Part shown: positions 10,629 to 21,471 of the stretch, in pieces | Layout of the letters: the number at the start of each line of letters is the position of its first letter | Position numbering within the stretch: the first letter of the stretch is position 1 | Assembly: GCF_028751545.1 (NCBI RefSeq) | Contig: NZ_CP071867.1 | Span: 186,001-250,000 of the forward strand | Length of the DNA stretch: 64,000 nt | Direction: 5' to 3' | From: Gilliamella sp. B3022 | GTDB taxonomy: Bacteria; Pseudomonadota; Gammaproteobacteria; Enterobacterales; Orbaceae | Position numbers and translations under genes: made by a program | The notes under the pieces: generated by a model | Told to the model about the DNA's origin: nothing | Database searches by the model: none | The model's input: the letters and a program-made list of their open reading frames with translations, nothing else

Positions 10629-11320
10629 GCTTTACGCTCCATTGTAATGCCCATAAAACAACCAGCAAAAGTGCTAATCAGAATTGCCATTTCAGAGGAT
10701 ACAAATCGTAATAACAGAATCAATAAAACGCCAACGGTTAACATCGCAATAAGTCGATTTCTCAAACTTTTGGTTTTATCACTGATTAACTGTAAATACA
10801 AAAGTCCGATGAACATTGCAACTAAAGCATAATCTAAACCAAACTTTGTAGGATCGGGCAACCACTCACCAATTAAGGCGCCAATAAAGCAAGATAAAAT
10901 CCAAGTAATATAAGCAGTTAAATTCAGTCCATGCATCCATGCAGCATCAATAGGTTTTTTGTTAGCGATTGCGTTCATTGCCACAGCAAAGCTTTCATCT
11001 GTTAATAGGCTACCAATTCCAATATTGTTGATTAATGAGGACTTTCGGAAAGTCGGTGCGGTCGCCATACTCATTAAAAAATGGCGAGCATTGACTAAAA
11101 ACACTGTAAAAATAATAGCTGAAATAGGTGTAGCAACTAACATCAATCCGGAAATAATAAATTGTGCTGCCCCTGCATAAATAATCACGGCCAATAAAGT
11201 GATTTCTAATACAGATAAATGTGCTGATTTGCCAACAACGCCAGCCGCAATACCAATACCAATGTAACCTAACAAAGTTGGGATACAAGCGTAAACGCCC
11301 TCTTTAAAAGTTAATGACAT
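10625..11320 (-). CDS. azlC: AzlC, large subunit of branched-chain amino acid exporter
   Basis: A 231-residue inner-membrane protein with about seven helices. AzlC signatures are GVYACIPTLLGYIGIGIAAGVVG, IYAGAAQFI, LVNARHFLMS and LLTDESFAVA. It is the large partner of AzlD in exporting branched-chain amino acids. AAGGAAAGAAC precedes the ATG. A 245-base gap separates it from divergent gmk. No Lrp-type regulator gene is adjacent. Confidence 0.93.
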   Translation of the reverse strand: MSLTFKEGVYACIPTLLGYIGIGIAAGVVGKSAHLSVLEITLLAVIIYAGAAQFIISGLMLVATPISAIIFTVFLVNARHFLMSMATAPTFRKSSLINNIGIGSLLTDESFAVAMNAIANKKPIDAAWMHGLNLTAYITWILSCFIGALIGEWLPDPTKFGLDYALVAMFIGLLYLQLISDKTKSLRNRLIAMLTVGVLLILLLRFVSSEMAILISTFAGCFMGITMERKA

Positions 11321-11565
11321 GTTCTTTCCTTAAGAATATAACGATACAACAGATAATAATTATAATTTTTGTAAAAAAAATTCAGGTTAAGCATACATTT
11401 CAGTATATTTTTAAATAATATACTAACTTAGCATAAACTTATATCAACTAAACAACCCTCATAATAATATGAGACAAACTAACGTTAAATTTTGCTATAA
11501 TATCGCCAAACAGGTTTTTATGGCAATACACTAACTTAATATTAATTAAAGTGGCAATCAAAGAT

Positions 11566-12189
11566 ATGTATACTGGAACGCTATTTATTATTTCAGCGCC
11601 AAGTGGTGCTGGTAAATCAAGTTTAATTCGAGCTTATTTAGAACAAAAGGATCATCATCCTGCTAAAGTTTCAATTTCTCATACCACGCGGAATCCAAGA
11701 CCTGGTGAATTACATGGTAAACATTACTATTTTGTTGATCATAAACATTTTGAGTCATTAATTGATGAGCAAGCTTTTGTAGAGTACGCTCATGTTTTTG
11801 AAAACTATTATGGTACGTCTAAAGCTGAGATTGAAAAGAGCTTATCGCAAGGCATTAATGTTTTTTTGGATATTGATTGGCAAGGTGCTCAGCAAGTAAG
11901 AAAAAAAATGCCACAAGCAAAAAGCATATTTATTTTACCACCATCACTCAAAGAGCTTGAAAATCGCTTGACTAAACGAGGTCAAGATGATGCGACTGTT
12001 ATTAATAAAAGAATGCAAAAAGCTCAATCTGAAATTTCTCATTATAATGAATATGATTACATTATCATCAATGAAGATTTTGAATGTTCTTTGAATGCTT
12101 TAAATTCTATTATTAACGCAGCCAGTTTAGAACAAAAAAAGCAAGCCTTAATAAATCAACAATTACTCAAAGAATTGCTTACTAAATAA
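11566..12189 (+). CDS. gmk: Guanylate kinase
   Basis: Gmk phosphorylates GMP to GDP using ATP. The protein of about 207 residues has the P-loop [11 protein letters not shown], the GMP-binding segments [11 protein letters not shown] and HYYFVDH, and [15 protein letters not shown]. Two starts are possible: GTG at 11551 adding five residues, or ATG at 11566 ([12 protein letters not shown]), which lines up with E. coli MAQGTLYIVSAP. Neither has a strong Shine-Dalgarno. In many relatives gmk is followed by rpoZ and spoT; here the next gene is gloA in the opposite direction. Confidence 0.95.
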   Translation: MYTGTLFIISAPSGAGKSSLIRAYLEQKDHHPAKVSISHTTRNPRPGELHGKHYYFVDHKHFESLIDEQAFVEYAHVFENYYGTSKAEIEKSLSQGINVFLDIDWQGAQQVRKKMPQAKSIFILPPSLKELENRLTKRGQDDATVINKRMQKAQSEISHYNEYDYIIINEDFECSLNALNSIINAASLEQKKQALINQQLLKELLTK

Positions 12190-12306
12190 CTTATTATTAA
12201 TCCTAAATAAATAAAAATAATTGAGTATTTGCATAAATGGATTAAAAAGTTGCAGTTCAATACCAATAGCAAATCTACAAAGCTTAGTTTATGCAATAAA
12301 TGAATG

Positions 12307-12330
12307 AATCGCCGATATGATTCGGCGATT
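12307..12330. terminator. Hairpin between convergent gmk and gloA
   Basis: AATCGCCGA / TCGGCGATT form a perfect 9-bp stem with a 6-base loop, 16 bases past the gloA stop. No long T-run follows on either strand, so termination strength is unclear. Confidence 0.55.
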
Positions 12331-12345
12331 TAATGAATAACTTAA

Positions 12346-12753
12346 TTAGTTACCCAATGCTTTATCAGCTTGATCATTTTGGATCAATTCAATTTTATAG
12401 CCATCAGGATCTTCAATAAAAGCGATAACAGTTTTACCCCCTTTAACTGGCCCTGCTTCACGCGTAACTTTGCCACCTGCTTGTATCACATCATTGCACA
12501 TTTTAGCTACATCATCCACACCAATGGCAATATGCCCAAAAGCGTCTCCATGATTATACTGTTCTGTACCCCAATTGTAGGTAAGTTCAATAACCGAACT
12601 GGATGTTTCATCACCATAACCCACAAATGCAAGTGAATATTGATATTCTGTATTTTCACTGGTTCTTAATAATTTCATTCCCATCACTCGAGTATAAAAA
12701 TCGATGGCACGTTGTAAATCTCCAACTCGAATCATAGTATGTAATATACGCAT
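12346..12753 (-). CDS. gloA: Lactoylglutathione lyase (glyoxalase I)
   Basis: GloA isomerises the methylglyoxal-glutathione hemithioacetal to S-lactoylglutathione, detoxifying a glycolytic by-product. The 135-residue protein has the metal ligands expected for Ni-type GloA: His5 (RILHTMIRV), a Glu in VIELTYNWG, His in GHIAIGVDD and Glu in YKIELIQ near the end. Length matches the E. coli enzyme. AAGGAA lies upstream of the ATG. Confidence 0.95.
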   Translation of the reverse strand: MRILHTMIRVGDLQRAIDFYTRVMGMKLLRTSENTEYQYSLAFVGYGDETSSSVIELTYNWGTEQYNHGDAFGHIAIGVDDVAKMCNDVIQAGGKVTREAGPVKGGKTVIAFIEDPDGYKIELIQNDQADKALGN

Positions 12754-12989
12754 TGCTGATTGTTCCTTTTAACAGTTAATGACACGAACTGATTTTATCT
12801 TTTAGCGGTTATGCAGGCAATTTTTTTATATTAAGATTAACGTCAGAATTGGTATTGAAAATAGGAAGATTTTCTAGAAGTAATCAATTATTCACTTGAA
12901 ATGATGAATATGAAAGTTTTATAAATGAGACTTAAATTTCAACTTTCGCTCACCAATCAAGTAAGCGAAAGTTAATGGTTTTATAATTC

Positions 12990-13487
12990 TTATTTGTTAT
13001 AAGCACGACCATAGCGTGGTGATGCACTTATTTGTTTACCATTTGTTACTAAACGTACATGTTGACCTGCGTAAAATTCATTAGCAGAACCTTTTTGTAC
13101 AATGACAATATTACCGCCGTTTTCTCGCTCAATTTCCAATTCGACAGCATTTGTTTGACTAGTTTTATCTTCAATTGCACTGCCAAGGACCGCACCACCA
13201 ATAGCACCAGTGGCAATGGCTAAAGCTCTACCTGTTCCATTACCAATGGTATTACCTAACACACCGCCAATCACAGCGCCACCTAGTGAGCCTACAACGT
13301 TTTCATTTTTACCATTTGAAGCATTGGTTTGAATTTTTACTGGACGGACCGATACGACAGTACCGTAACTAACTTGTTGAACTTGTTTTGCTTGATCAGT
13401 CGTATAAACATCACCCGAATATATATCACTGTTGCTACAACCAGATAGCAGGGTAACTAATAGAGCTGCTGTGACAATTTTTTTCAT
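12990..13487 (-). CDS. slyB: SlyB-family outer-membrane lipoprotein
   Basis: A 165-residue lipoprotein with lipobox LLSGC and acylated Cys17. Family segments are SGDVYTTDQAKQVQQVSYGTVVSVRPV, a glycine-zipper region (VGSLGGAVIGGVLGNTIGNG) likely inserted in the membrane, and VELEIERENGG. SlyB contributes to envelope integrity and is PhoPQ-controlled in enterics. No PhoP box was identified here. GAGGAATAAATT precedes the ATG. Confidence 0.93.
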   Translation of the reverse strand: MKKIVTAALLVTLLSGCSNSDIYSGDVYTTDQAKQVQQVSYGTVVSVRPVKIQTNASNGKNENVVGSLGGAVIGGVLGNTIGNGTGRALAIATGAIGGAVLGSAIEDKTSQTNAVELEIERENGGNIVIVQKGSANEFYAGQHVRLVTNGKQISASPRYGRAYNK

Positions 13488-13867
13488 AATTTATTCCTCA
13501 TATATATTGAGCATGAGCAAGCTCATACTATTTTAATCTTAATATTCTTTGACAAAAACGACAATATACTTTTCATTATTTTATCAATTGATAATACTAT
13601 TTATTATCAAGTTGGGGTATACTCAGCTCAATAGTTTATCTACCATACAATTAGTATATGAAACGGTTATTTTTTCATTTAATATTATCAGTTATGATAT
13701 CCGCCTGTCATAATATAAACTAAGAACTACAGACAACCGAAAAGCAATAACCTAATCAATAAATGATGGTTGCTTGTCTGATAAAGTAAACAACAATTTA
13801 CATTAACCCGACAACATTGCAACGCAAGTGTGTCCAGTAAATTAATTTAATAGGCATAACTAACATA
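13488..13867. other. 380-base divergent gap, slyB to seqA, with nested palindromes
   Basis: No gene is visible. At 13581-13610 the palindrome TTATCAATTGATAA overlaps a 9-bp inverted repeat (TTGATAATA / TATTATCAA, 5-base loop). This could be a regulator-binding site for either divergent gene. The rest is AT-rich and presumably holds both promoters. Confidence 0.4.
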
Positions 13868-14380
13868 ATGAAAACTATCGAAATTGACGAAGAATTATAC
13901 CATTTTATCGCATCACAAACAAAACATATTGGTGAAGATGCATCCAGTATTTTGCGACGTTTATTAAAAATCAATCAGCCAGTTAAAGCTAAAATTAACG
14001 TTGTTTCCCAACCTGAAACCCAATACACATTATTTAATGATTTGTTAGATAGTGATATTTTTATTAACGAAAAATCAATCATCAGCCGTTTTATATTATT
14101 ACTTGGCGCACTTTATAACTATAATCCAGCCCTTTTTTCGATAGCGGCCACATCATTACATGGCAGTAAGCGACAATATTTAGCTAAAGATAAAAAGTCT
14201 TTAGAAATATCAGGTAAAAATACCAAGCCACGTGAAGTGATAGGAACACCTTATTGGGTTATAAGTAATACTAATACTGCTAGAAAAATGTATATATTAG
14301 AATCAATAATGAGTGATATGGGCATTTCGGAAAGCATGATAAACCAAGTCATCAATATTTTTTCAGCACAAACAAAATAA
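13868..14380 (+). CDS. seqA: Negative modulator of replication initiation SeqA
   Basis: SeqA binds hemimethylated GATC sites, sequestering the origin after initiation and organising new DNA. The 170-residue protein starts MKTIEIDEELYHFIASQTKHIGEDAS, the N-terminal oligomerisation domain. Its C-terminal DNA-binding domain includes SLHGSKRQYLAKD, TKPREVIGTPYWVISNTNTARK and a closing helix. The linker differs from E. coli. SeqA implies Dam methylation in this organism. pgm follows, as in enterics. Confidence 0.95.
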   Translation: MKTIEIDEELYHFIASQTKHIGEDASSILRRLLKINQPVKAKINVVSQPETQYTLFNDLLDSDIFINEKSIISRFILLLGALYNYNPALFSIAATSLHGSKRQYLAKDKKSLEISGKNTKPREVIGTPYWVISNTNTARKMYILESIMSDMGISESMINQVINIFSAQTK

Positions 14381-14481
14381 TGCACTGGCTATACGTGTAT
14401 TAAATAGTCAACATAATTGCTAAGATAGATAGAGATGTGCATTAAGATATAAATATTCAATTTTGGAAAAAGGAGTATAAA

Positions 14482-16119
14482 ATGGCAAATCATAGCCGGG
14501 CAGGATTATTAGCTAAGCCAGCCGATTTGATTAACGTTGAAATGTTGAAAAATAATTACTATCAAATCAACCCTGATCCAGAAAATGCCAGTCAATTAGT
14601 GATCTTTGGCACATCGGGTCATCGAGGTAGTGCTAATAAAGGTACATTTAACGAAGCGCATATTTTAGCTGTGGCTCAAGCAATAGCCGAATACCGAAAA
14701 GCAAATAATGTCACTGGTCCGTGTTTTATTGGTCAAGATACTCATGCCCTTTCTGAATTAGCATTAAAATCTGTACTTGAAGTTTTTGTTGCAAACGAGC
14801 AAACCGTCGTTATCGCGCGTGATTGGGGATATACTCCTACTCCTGTCATTTCACATGCCATATTAACATTTAATCAAGATAAACAATCACAACTTGCCGA
14901 TGGTATTGTCATTACTCCTTCGCATAATCCCCCTGAAGATGGTGGCATAAAATATAATCCAACTAATGGTGGACCCGCTGATACGGATATTACCAAACAG
15001 ATTGAAAATCGTGCAAATGAACTACTTAAAAATCATCTTAATGGTGTAAAACGGGTTTCTTTAGAAAAAGCAATCAACTCTTCTTATATTCATACCAAAG
15101 AATATGAAACGGATTATATTAATGATTTGGAAAATATTTTAGATTTAGCATTAATTAAATCCTCAAATTTAAAGATAGGTGTAGATCCATTAGGTGGTGC
15201 AGCTATCACTTATTGGCCGCGTATTGCTGAAAAATATGGCATTAACCTCAATATGGTGAACAATAAAATTGACCCAACTTTTAGCTTTATGCATTTGGAT
15301 CATGATGAAGTAATTAGAATGGATTGCTCCAGCCAATGGGCAATGGCCGGTTTATTGCAATTAAAAGATAAATTTGATTTAGCATTTGGCAACGATACGG
15401 ATTCTGACCGTCATGGTATTGTAACGCCTAAAGGTTTAATGAACCCTAATGCTTATCTTTCAGCTTGTGTTAACTATCTTTTTCAAAATCGCCCTCAATG
15501 GCATAAAGATATCGCTATTGGTAAAACTTTAGTTACCAGTTCAATGATAGATCGTGTAGCAAGCAACCTTCATAAAACATATTTAGAGTATCCAGTTGGT
15601 TTTAAATGGTATGCAGAGGGGCTTTATAACGGTAAGTTGGGATTTGCTGGGGAAGAGAGTGCTGGTGCATCCTTCTTAAGAACGAATGGCAAAGTTTGGA
15701 CAACCGATAAAGATGGTATTATTCTCTGTTTGCTTGCAGCTGAAATGACTGCCAAAACTGGCAAAAATCCTCAAGAACAATATCAAGAACTTGAAGCCAA
15801 ATTTGGGGTATCTTATTACGGACGAATTCAAGCACCTGCAACCTTTGATGAAAAACAAAAATTATCTAAACTTGATGCCAGTCAACTTACTACTGACAAC
15901 CTTGGCGGCGAAAAGATCAGCCAATGTCTAACCAAAGCTCCTGCTAATAATGCACCAATTGGGGGGCTGAAAGTAATTACCGAAAATGGTTGGTTTGCTG
16001 CTCGTCCTTCTGGTACTGAAGATGCATATAAAATCTATGCTGAAAGCTTTATCGATAATGATCATTTAGCAACTTTACAGAAAGAAGCACAAGAAATCGT
16101 TGCCAAAGCAATAAAATAA
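14482..16119 (+). CDS. pgm: Phosphoglucomutase (alpha-D-glucose phosphate-specific)
   Basis: Pgm interconverts glucose 1-phosphate and glucose 6-phosphate. The 545-residue protein carries the phosphoserine loop [13 protein letters not shown], the Mg-binding loop [10 protein letters not shown], the sugar-binding GEESAGASF and the phosphate-binding [14 protein letters not shown]. Length equals that of the E. coli enzyme. AGGAG precedes the ATG. The seqA-pgm order is typical of enterics. A strong terminator follows. Confidence 0.97.
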   Translation: MANHSRAGLLAKPADLINVEMLKNNYYQINPDPENASQLVIFGTSGHRGSANKGTFNEAHILAVAQAIAEYRKANNVTGPCFIGQDTHALSELALKSVLEVFVANEQTVVIARDWGYTPTPVISHAILTFNQDKQSQLADGIVITPSHNPPEDGGIKYNPTNGGPADTDITKQIENRANELLKNHLNGVKRVSLEKAINSSYIHTKEYETDYINDLENILDLALIKSSNLKIGVDPLGGAAITYWPRIAEKYGINLNMVNNKIDPTFSFMHLDHDEVIRMDCSSQWAMAGLLQLKDKFDLAFGNDTDSDRHGIVTPKGLMNPNAYLSACVNYLFQNRPQWHKDIAIGKTLVTSSMIDRVASNLHKTYLEYPVGFKWYAEGLYNGKLGFAGEESAGASFLRTNGKVWTTDKDGIILCLLAAEMTAKTGKNPQEQYQELEAKFGVSYYGRIQAPATFDEKQKLSKLDASQLTTDNLGGEKISQCLTKAPANNAPIGGLKVITENGWFAARPSGTEDAYKIYAESFIDNDHLATLQKEAQEIVAKAIK

Positions 16120-16148
16120 CCCTGCAAATTAGGCTTTTATGCCTAAAA

Positions 16149-16182
16149 AATAGCAGTCATTACGGCTGCTATTTTGTTTTTC
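16149..16182 (+). terminator. Rho-independent terminator of pgm
   Basis: AATAGCAG / CTGCTATT form an 8-bp stem with a 9-base loop, followed by TTGTTTTTC. A smaller hairpin (TAGGC / GCCTA) lies just upstream. Confidence 0.8.
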
Positions 16183-16528
16183 TAAAAACATTTTTAATCT
16201 TTTTTCAGTAAAAAAATTAAAATTCTCATAATGAAAGATAGCATTATAAAAAAGAATGCTGAACCTTATAATGAGTTACTTTTTGAAGTGGAATAAAGAG
16301 GTATCTATTGATGTTCAAGATCCTGACTAAGAATTGGGATAGCTTCAGAGATTGCAACTTTTAAAAATTGATATCATTATCCTATTATTTATAATAGAAC
16401 TGTAACATTAATCTAACAAATTATTTTAAACAATTGTTATTAATACAATTGTTAAAAAATAAATGCCTATACATTAAATGTCCTGTTAACAGGTAATTAA
16501 ATATTGCAATCTTAAAGTTTAAAAAAAT
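16183..16528. other. Gap of about 350 bases after the pgm terminator
   Basis: Very AT-rich, with no convincing reading frame. Two ACAATTGTTA-type palindromes stand close together (16429-16438 and 16445-16454), 75-100 bases past the lipoprotein stop. Nothing else is supported. Confidence 0.4.
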
Positions 16529-16834
16529 TCAGTTCGCTTCTCCTGGTAATTTTTCATTTTTTCCAATTTTAATTATTTCAGCAGCTGTTTTACCATTAAT
16601 TTTGTTTTTGATAATCTCTTGTTTCTTTTTCGCGTCGCCAGCTGCTTCAATAGCTGAATTAATCATAATTCTACCGATTGAGATATTAAATGATTGTAGC
16701 TGATTGTCTTGAAGTTTATTTGCCATTTCAGAAATCGATTTTTTTAGGTTTTCTGCTGATGACGCATCAATGGTTTTATCACCACAACCTGTCAATAGTA
16801 CCAACGAAATTAATGCAATTGATAATTTCTTCAT
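16529..16834 (-). CDS. Small lipoprotein, DUF6694-like
   Basis: A 101-residue lipoprotein with lipobox LLTGC (Cys17), followed by GDKTIDASSAENLKKSISEMANKL and a basic, helical C-terminus with an NGKTAAEII motif. This pattern resembles the DUF6694 family of short envelope lipoproteins of unknown function, recognised by eye only. An A/G-rich run with GGAAAAAGGA precedes the ATG. It stands alone, between pgm and guaB. Confidence 0.75.
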   Translation of the reverse strand: MKKLSIALISLVLLTGCGDKTIDASSAENLKKSISEMANKLQDNQLQSFNISIGRIMINSAIEAAGDAKKKQEIIKNKINGKTAAEIIKIGKNEKLPGEAN

Positions 16835-17389
16835 TTCCTTTTTCCATTTATCCTTATAAAGTACTGAATATTAGTAATATGTTATAGGTAAATTCAATAC
16901 AGATCAATTTTTTTTACGCAAAAAAATATTTACCAAAAACATTAATTTTGTTAATTTTTTTAAACAAATTTCGAAAAGGATTTACTATCAATATTGAAAC
17001 AAATTTTTTAACCAACCACGTGCTCGAGCAACTCATTAAACTGGTCATTTTGAAATAAATAATGCGGCATAGGTAACCAATCTATCAAAAATGCTCAATA
17101 TCAGATGAAAAAAAGAATTTTTTAAATAATGGCGATTTTATGCTCTAAAAATACCTTATGTAAAAAATATTTAGGAGTCTATACCGTTTAATTTTATTTA
17201 TTAATCCAGAATTTTCTCGCAAACATTAATTATAGTTAACATCAACAAAAGTAAATGTATGATGATAAAGTATCATTGATTAAAGGGACATGATCAGCCC
17301 CTTTAATTTCAATAAATTTTTGAAATGATAAAGTAACCTATTTGAAAATACCTTAAATCAAACAAGGCTGGAAAAGAGATATAATGAAA
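16835..17389. other. 555-base gap upstream of guaB's 3' end, with a decayed gene
   Basis: No intact gene. It contains the decayed fragment described at 17008-17186 and a hairpin (TTAAAGGG / CCCTTTAA, 17280-17306) about 85 bases past the guaB stop, which could end guaB transcription although no T-run follows on the minus strand. Confidence 0.4.
17008..17186 (-). pseudogene. Decayed gene fragment sharing a motif with two sites near 42.7-43.1 kb
   Basis: Read on the minus strand, one frame encodes TPKYFLHK, then several stops, then IDWLPMPHYLFQNDQF up to a stop at 17008. The first 27 bases (17159-17185) match sites at 42688-42714 and 42929-42955 with about three or fewer differences. IDWL recurs at the same spacing in the 42.9-kb site. 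In-frame stops show this copy is not expressed as a full protein. The parent family is not recognised. Confidence 0.4.
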
Positions 17390-18877
<1,488 letters not shown>

Positions 18878-18995
18878 TTATTGTTGATAAAATATTGCCG
18901 ATGTATTCTACTTACTTTTGTGCAAAAAGACTAGTGGTATTTTAGAAAGATTCCTGAGTAGTTAATCCAATAAGGAAAAATAAAAATGCAGTAAA

Positions 18996-20318
18996 TTAGA
19001 TAAATGTATTGATTGCTAAACACCCCACCAACCCACAAACTGAAATAACGGTTTCGAGTAATGACCACGATTTCATCGTTTCGGTAATGCTAAGGTTAAA
19101 ATACTCTTTAAATAACCAAAATCCAGGATCATTTACATGAGAAAATACCACGCTACCGGCTCCAGTTGCAATGACCATCAATTCCGGACTCACGCCTGTA
19201 GAAGCAATTAATGGAAACACGATGCCACCGGTCGTTAAAGCCGCAACTGTTGCTGAACCAAGAGCTAAACGCAATAAGGCAGCAATTAACCAAGCCATAA
19301 TAAGTGGAGAGATATTGGACGCATGCATCATCTCTTCAATATAAACTTTAACGCCGCTATCAACCAAAACTTGTTTAAACGCTCCACCACCACCAATAAT
19401 TAATAACATCATCGCAATGATTTTAATTGAATCGGCTAAAGTCGTATTAATTTGGACCATCGAACGACCACGGAAAATCCCAAAAGTAAACACCGCAACA
19501 ATAACTGAAATCAATGTAGCGATAATTGGGTCACCAAAAAATTCTACATAAGGAAGTACCAAATGCCCTTTTGGTAATGTCATTTCACATACCGCTCGAA
19601 TGGACATGAGTACAACTGGCATTAAAGCCGTCAATACACTAACAATAAAGCTTGGCATCTGTTCTTCAGTGAATTGTTTAGAATTATACAATCCCTCTTC
19701 AATAGGATGATTAATGGCTTGTATAAATGGTATTTTAGCAAGTACTGGACCTGCTAAGATGACAGTTGGAATACCTATGATAGTGCCATAAAGCAAAGTG
19801 CGTCCCATGTCAGCTTTAAATATTTCAGCAATGGCCGTTGGTCCAGGGTGAGGCGGTAAAAAACCATGGGTAACAGATAATGCGGCAGCCATAGGAATAC
19901 CAATATATAATGGTGATATACGAAGCGTTGCGGCAATAGTTAATATTAACGGAAGCAATAAAACAAAACCGACTTCATAAAATAATGCAAATCCAACAAT
20001 AAAACCAGTAAGAGTAACAGCCCATTGTATTTTTTTATCGCCAAAAGTATTAATTAACGTTGTTGCAATACGCTGAGCACCACCACAATCCGCCAATAGT
20101 TTTCCTAGCATAGCACCAAAACCCATTATTAGTGCTAAGCTACCAAGTGTTCCCCCTACTCCATTTTTTATGGATTGAACCACCTCCATTACAGGCATAC
20201 CTTCCATGATACCTACACTTAAGGCGACAAGAATTAACGCAATAAAACCATTGACGCGCAGCGGCAACATTAAAACAAGCAATAACGCTACGCCTATTGC
20301 AATAATGATTAATGGCAT
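18996..20318 (-). CDS. gntT: GntP-family gluconate/idonate permease
   Basis: A 440-residue inner-membrane proton symporter with about 12-14 helices. GntP-family segments are IMGFGAMLGKLLADCGGAQRIATTLI, LSVTHGFLPPHPGPTAIA, GGGGAFKQVLVDSGV, LRLALGSATVAALTT and SHVNDPGFWLFKEYFN. It is close to GntT/GntU/IdnT, so D-gluconate or L-idonate is the likely substrate, but GntP members are easily mis-assigned. A GntR-type operator lies 27-42 bases upstream. GAGGAAATATTC precedes the ATG. No gluconate kinase is in the window. Confidence 0.9.
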   Translation of the reverse strand: MPLIIIAIGVALLLVLMLPLRVNGFIALILVALSVGIMEGMPVMEVVQSIKNGVGGTLGSLALIMGFGAMLGKLLADCGGAQRIATTLINTFGDKKIQWAVTLTGFIVGFALFYEVGFVLLLPLILTIAATLRISPLYIGIPMAAALSVTHGFLPPHPGPTAIAEIFKADMGRTLLYGTIIGIPTVILAGPVLAKIPFIQAINHPIEEGLYNSKQFTEEQMPSFIVSVLTALMPVVLMSIRAVCEMTLPKGHLVLPYVEFFGDPIIATLISVIVAVFTFGIFRGRSMVQINTTLADSIKIIAMMLLIIGGGGAFKQVLVDSGVKVYIEEMMHASNISPLIMAWLIAALLRLALGSATVAALTTGGIVFPLIASTGVSPELMVIATGAGSVVFSHVNDPGFWLFKEYFNLSITETMKSWSLLETVISVCGLVGCLAINTFI

Positions 20319-20344
20319 GAATATTTCCTCTAAAATAATCTAAT

Positions 20345-20360
20345 ATGTTATCGGTAACAT
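20345..20360. promoter_or_regulatory. GntR-like operator upstream of gntT
   Basis: ATGTTA-TCGG-TAACAT, a palindrome with 6-bp perfect arms, matches the known form of E. coli GntR/IdnR operators (ATGTTA-N4-TAACAT). It lies 27 bases before the gntT start. The regulator gene is not in this window. Confidence 0.75.
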
Positions 20361-20420
20361 TAGGAATTATAGAGGAAAATAAAAAAAATAATGGAAAAAA
20401 TATTTAAAATGAGAATCAGA

Positions 20421-21137
20421 TCACATTTTACAAATTTGTTTTTTTTGCGCCATCAAAATATAATTAACATCAAGGTTAGGTCCTAACTTAAACTCATTTT
20501 TAAGTAGGTGATATTCCATGCCAATGATATCTTCAATAACCAAATTAGCTTGTTCAACCCAATGCATTAATTCTGAAGGACGAATGAATCTGTTAAAATC
20601 ATGAGTCCCTTTTGGAACCAATCGAGCAATATATTCTGCGCCATAAATCAAAAGTAATTTTGCCTTGTGATTACGATTTATTGTCGATAAAAAGAGTTTG
20701 CCATTCGGTTTAAGTAACGTTGCGCAAGCTTGGATTATCGAAAAGGGATCTGGGACGTGTTCTAATAACTCCATACAGGTAATCACATCATAAGAAGCGG
20801 GATATTCCTTAGCATGATCTTCAACGGTTTGCTTTTGGTAATTAATGACCAAGTTATTTTCTTTTGCATGCAACCGAGCAACTGCCAGGGATTCATCAGC
20901 CAGATCTATCGCTGTGACAGCAGCGCCTAATTTTGCAAGACTTTCGGATAAAATGCCGCCACCACATCCGACATCTAACACTCGCTTATCTTCTAAACAA
21001 CCTACTTCTTGTTTAATAAAATCCACACGTAACGGATTGATAATGTGTAAAGGTCTGCATTTGCCATTTGGATCCCACCACTGAGCTGCTAACTGAGAAA
21101 ACTTGCTTATTTCTTTGAAATCAATATTTTGCGTCAT
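20421..21137 (-). CDS. ubiG: Ubiquinone biosynthesis O-methyltransferase
   Basis: UbiG performs both O-methylations of ubiquinone synthesis using S-adenosylmethionine. The 238-residue protein opens with KFSQLAAQWWDPNGKCRPLHIINPLR, a strong UbiG signature, followed by the SAM motif VLDVGCGGGILSE, VEDHA, MELLEHVPDP and KGTHDFNRFIRPSEL. In-frame sequence extends to 21155. The ATG at 21137 (MTQNIDFKEI) is chosen for its match to family length, with AGAAGAG upstream. It is a single gene here. Confidence 0.95.
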   Translation of the reverse strand: MTQNIDFKEISKFSQLAAQWWDPNGKCRPLHIINPLRVDFIKQEVGCLEDKRVLDVGCGGGILSESLAKLGAAVTAIDLADESLAVARLHAKENNLVINYQKQTVEDHAKEYPASYDVITCMELLEHVPDPFSIIQACATLLKPNGKLFLSTINRNHKAKLLLIYGAEYIARLVPKGTHDFNRFIRPSELMHWVEQANLVIEDIIGMEYHLLKNEFKLGPNLDVNYILMAQKKQICKM

Positions 21138-21471
21138 GGGATCTCTTCTATCCAAAAATCTTTCCTATAAAATACTATTTTATGTCATGGTAAGTATGAA
21201 TAAAAGACTAAAATTGAATGCAATATAAAAAAATATGAGTGAATAATAGGTATAAACACAGGAAAACTTATAAAAAGTCAAAATAATAAGGTTAATAAGA
21301 ATAAATAATTCTAATTTTAAAATAAACAGTTAGATTAAAATTGATAATGAATTCTTGTTTCCCCTTGTATTTCATGGCATGATTTGTAATTTTATGCTTC
21401 TAATATAGTAATGGTTAGGCATTAATTAAAGCTACAATTAAATAATTATTTTGAGGACAAGGTAAAAATTC
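21138..21471. other. 334-base divergent gap, ubiG to the sodium symporter
   Basis: AT-rich and without a convincing gene. It must hold the promoters of ubiG (minus) and the symporter (plus). No clear operator or structured RNA was identified. Confidence 0.4.

Noticed and set aside
10647-11288. Plus-strand and alternative minus-strand frames across azlC
   Set aside because: Membrane-protein genes often give open antisense frames; azlC explains the region.
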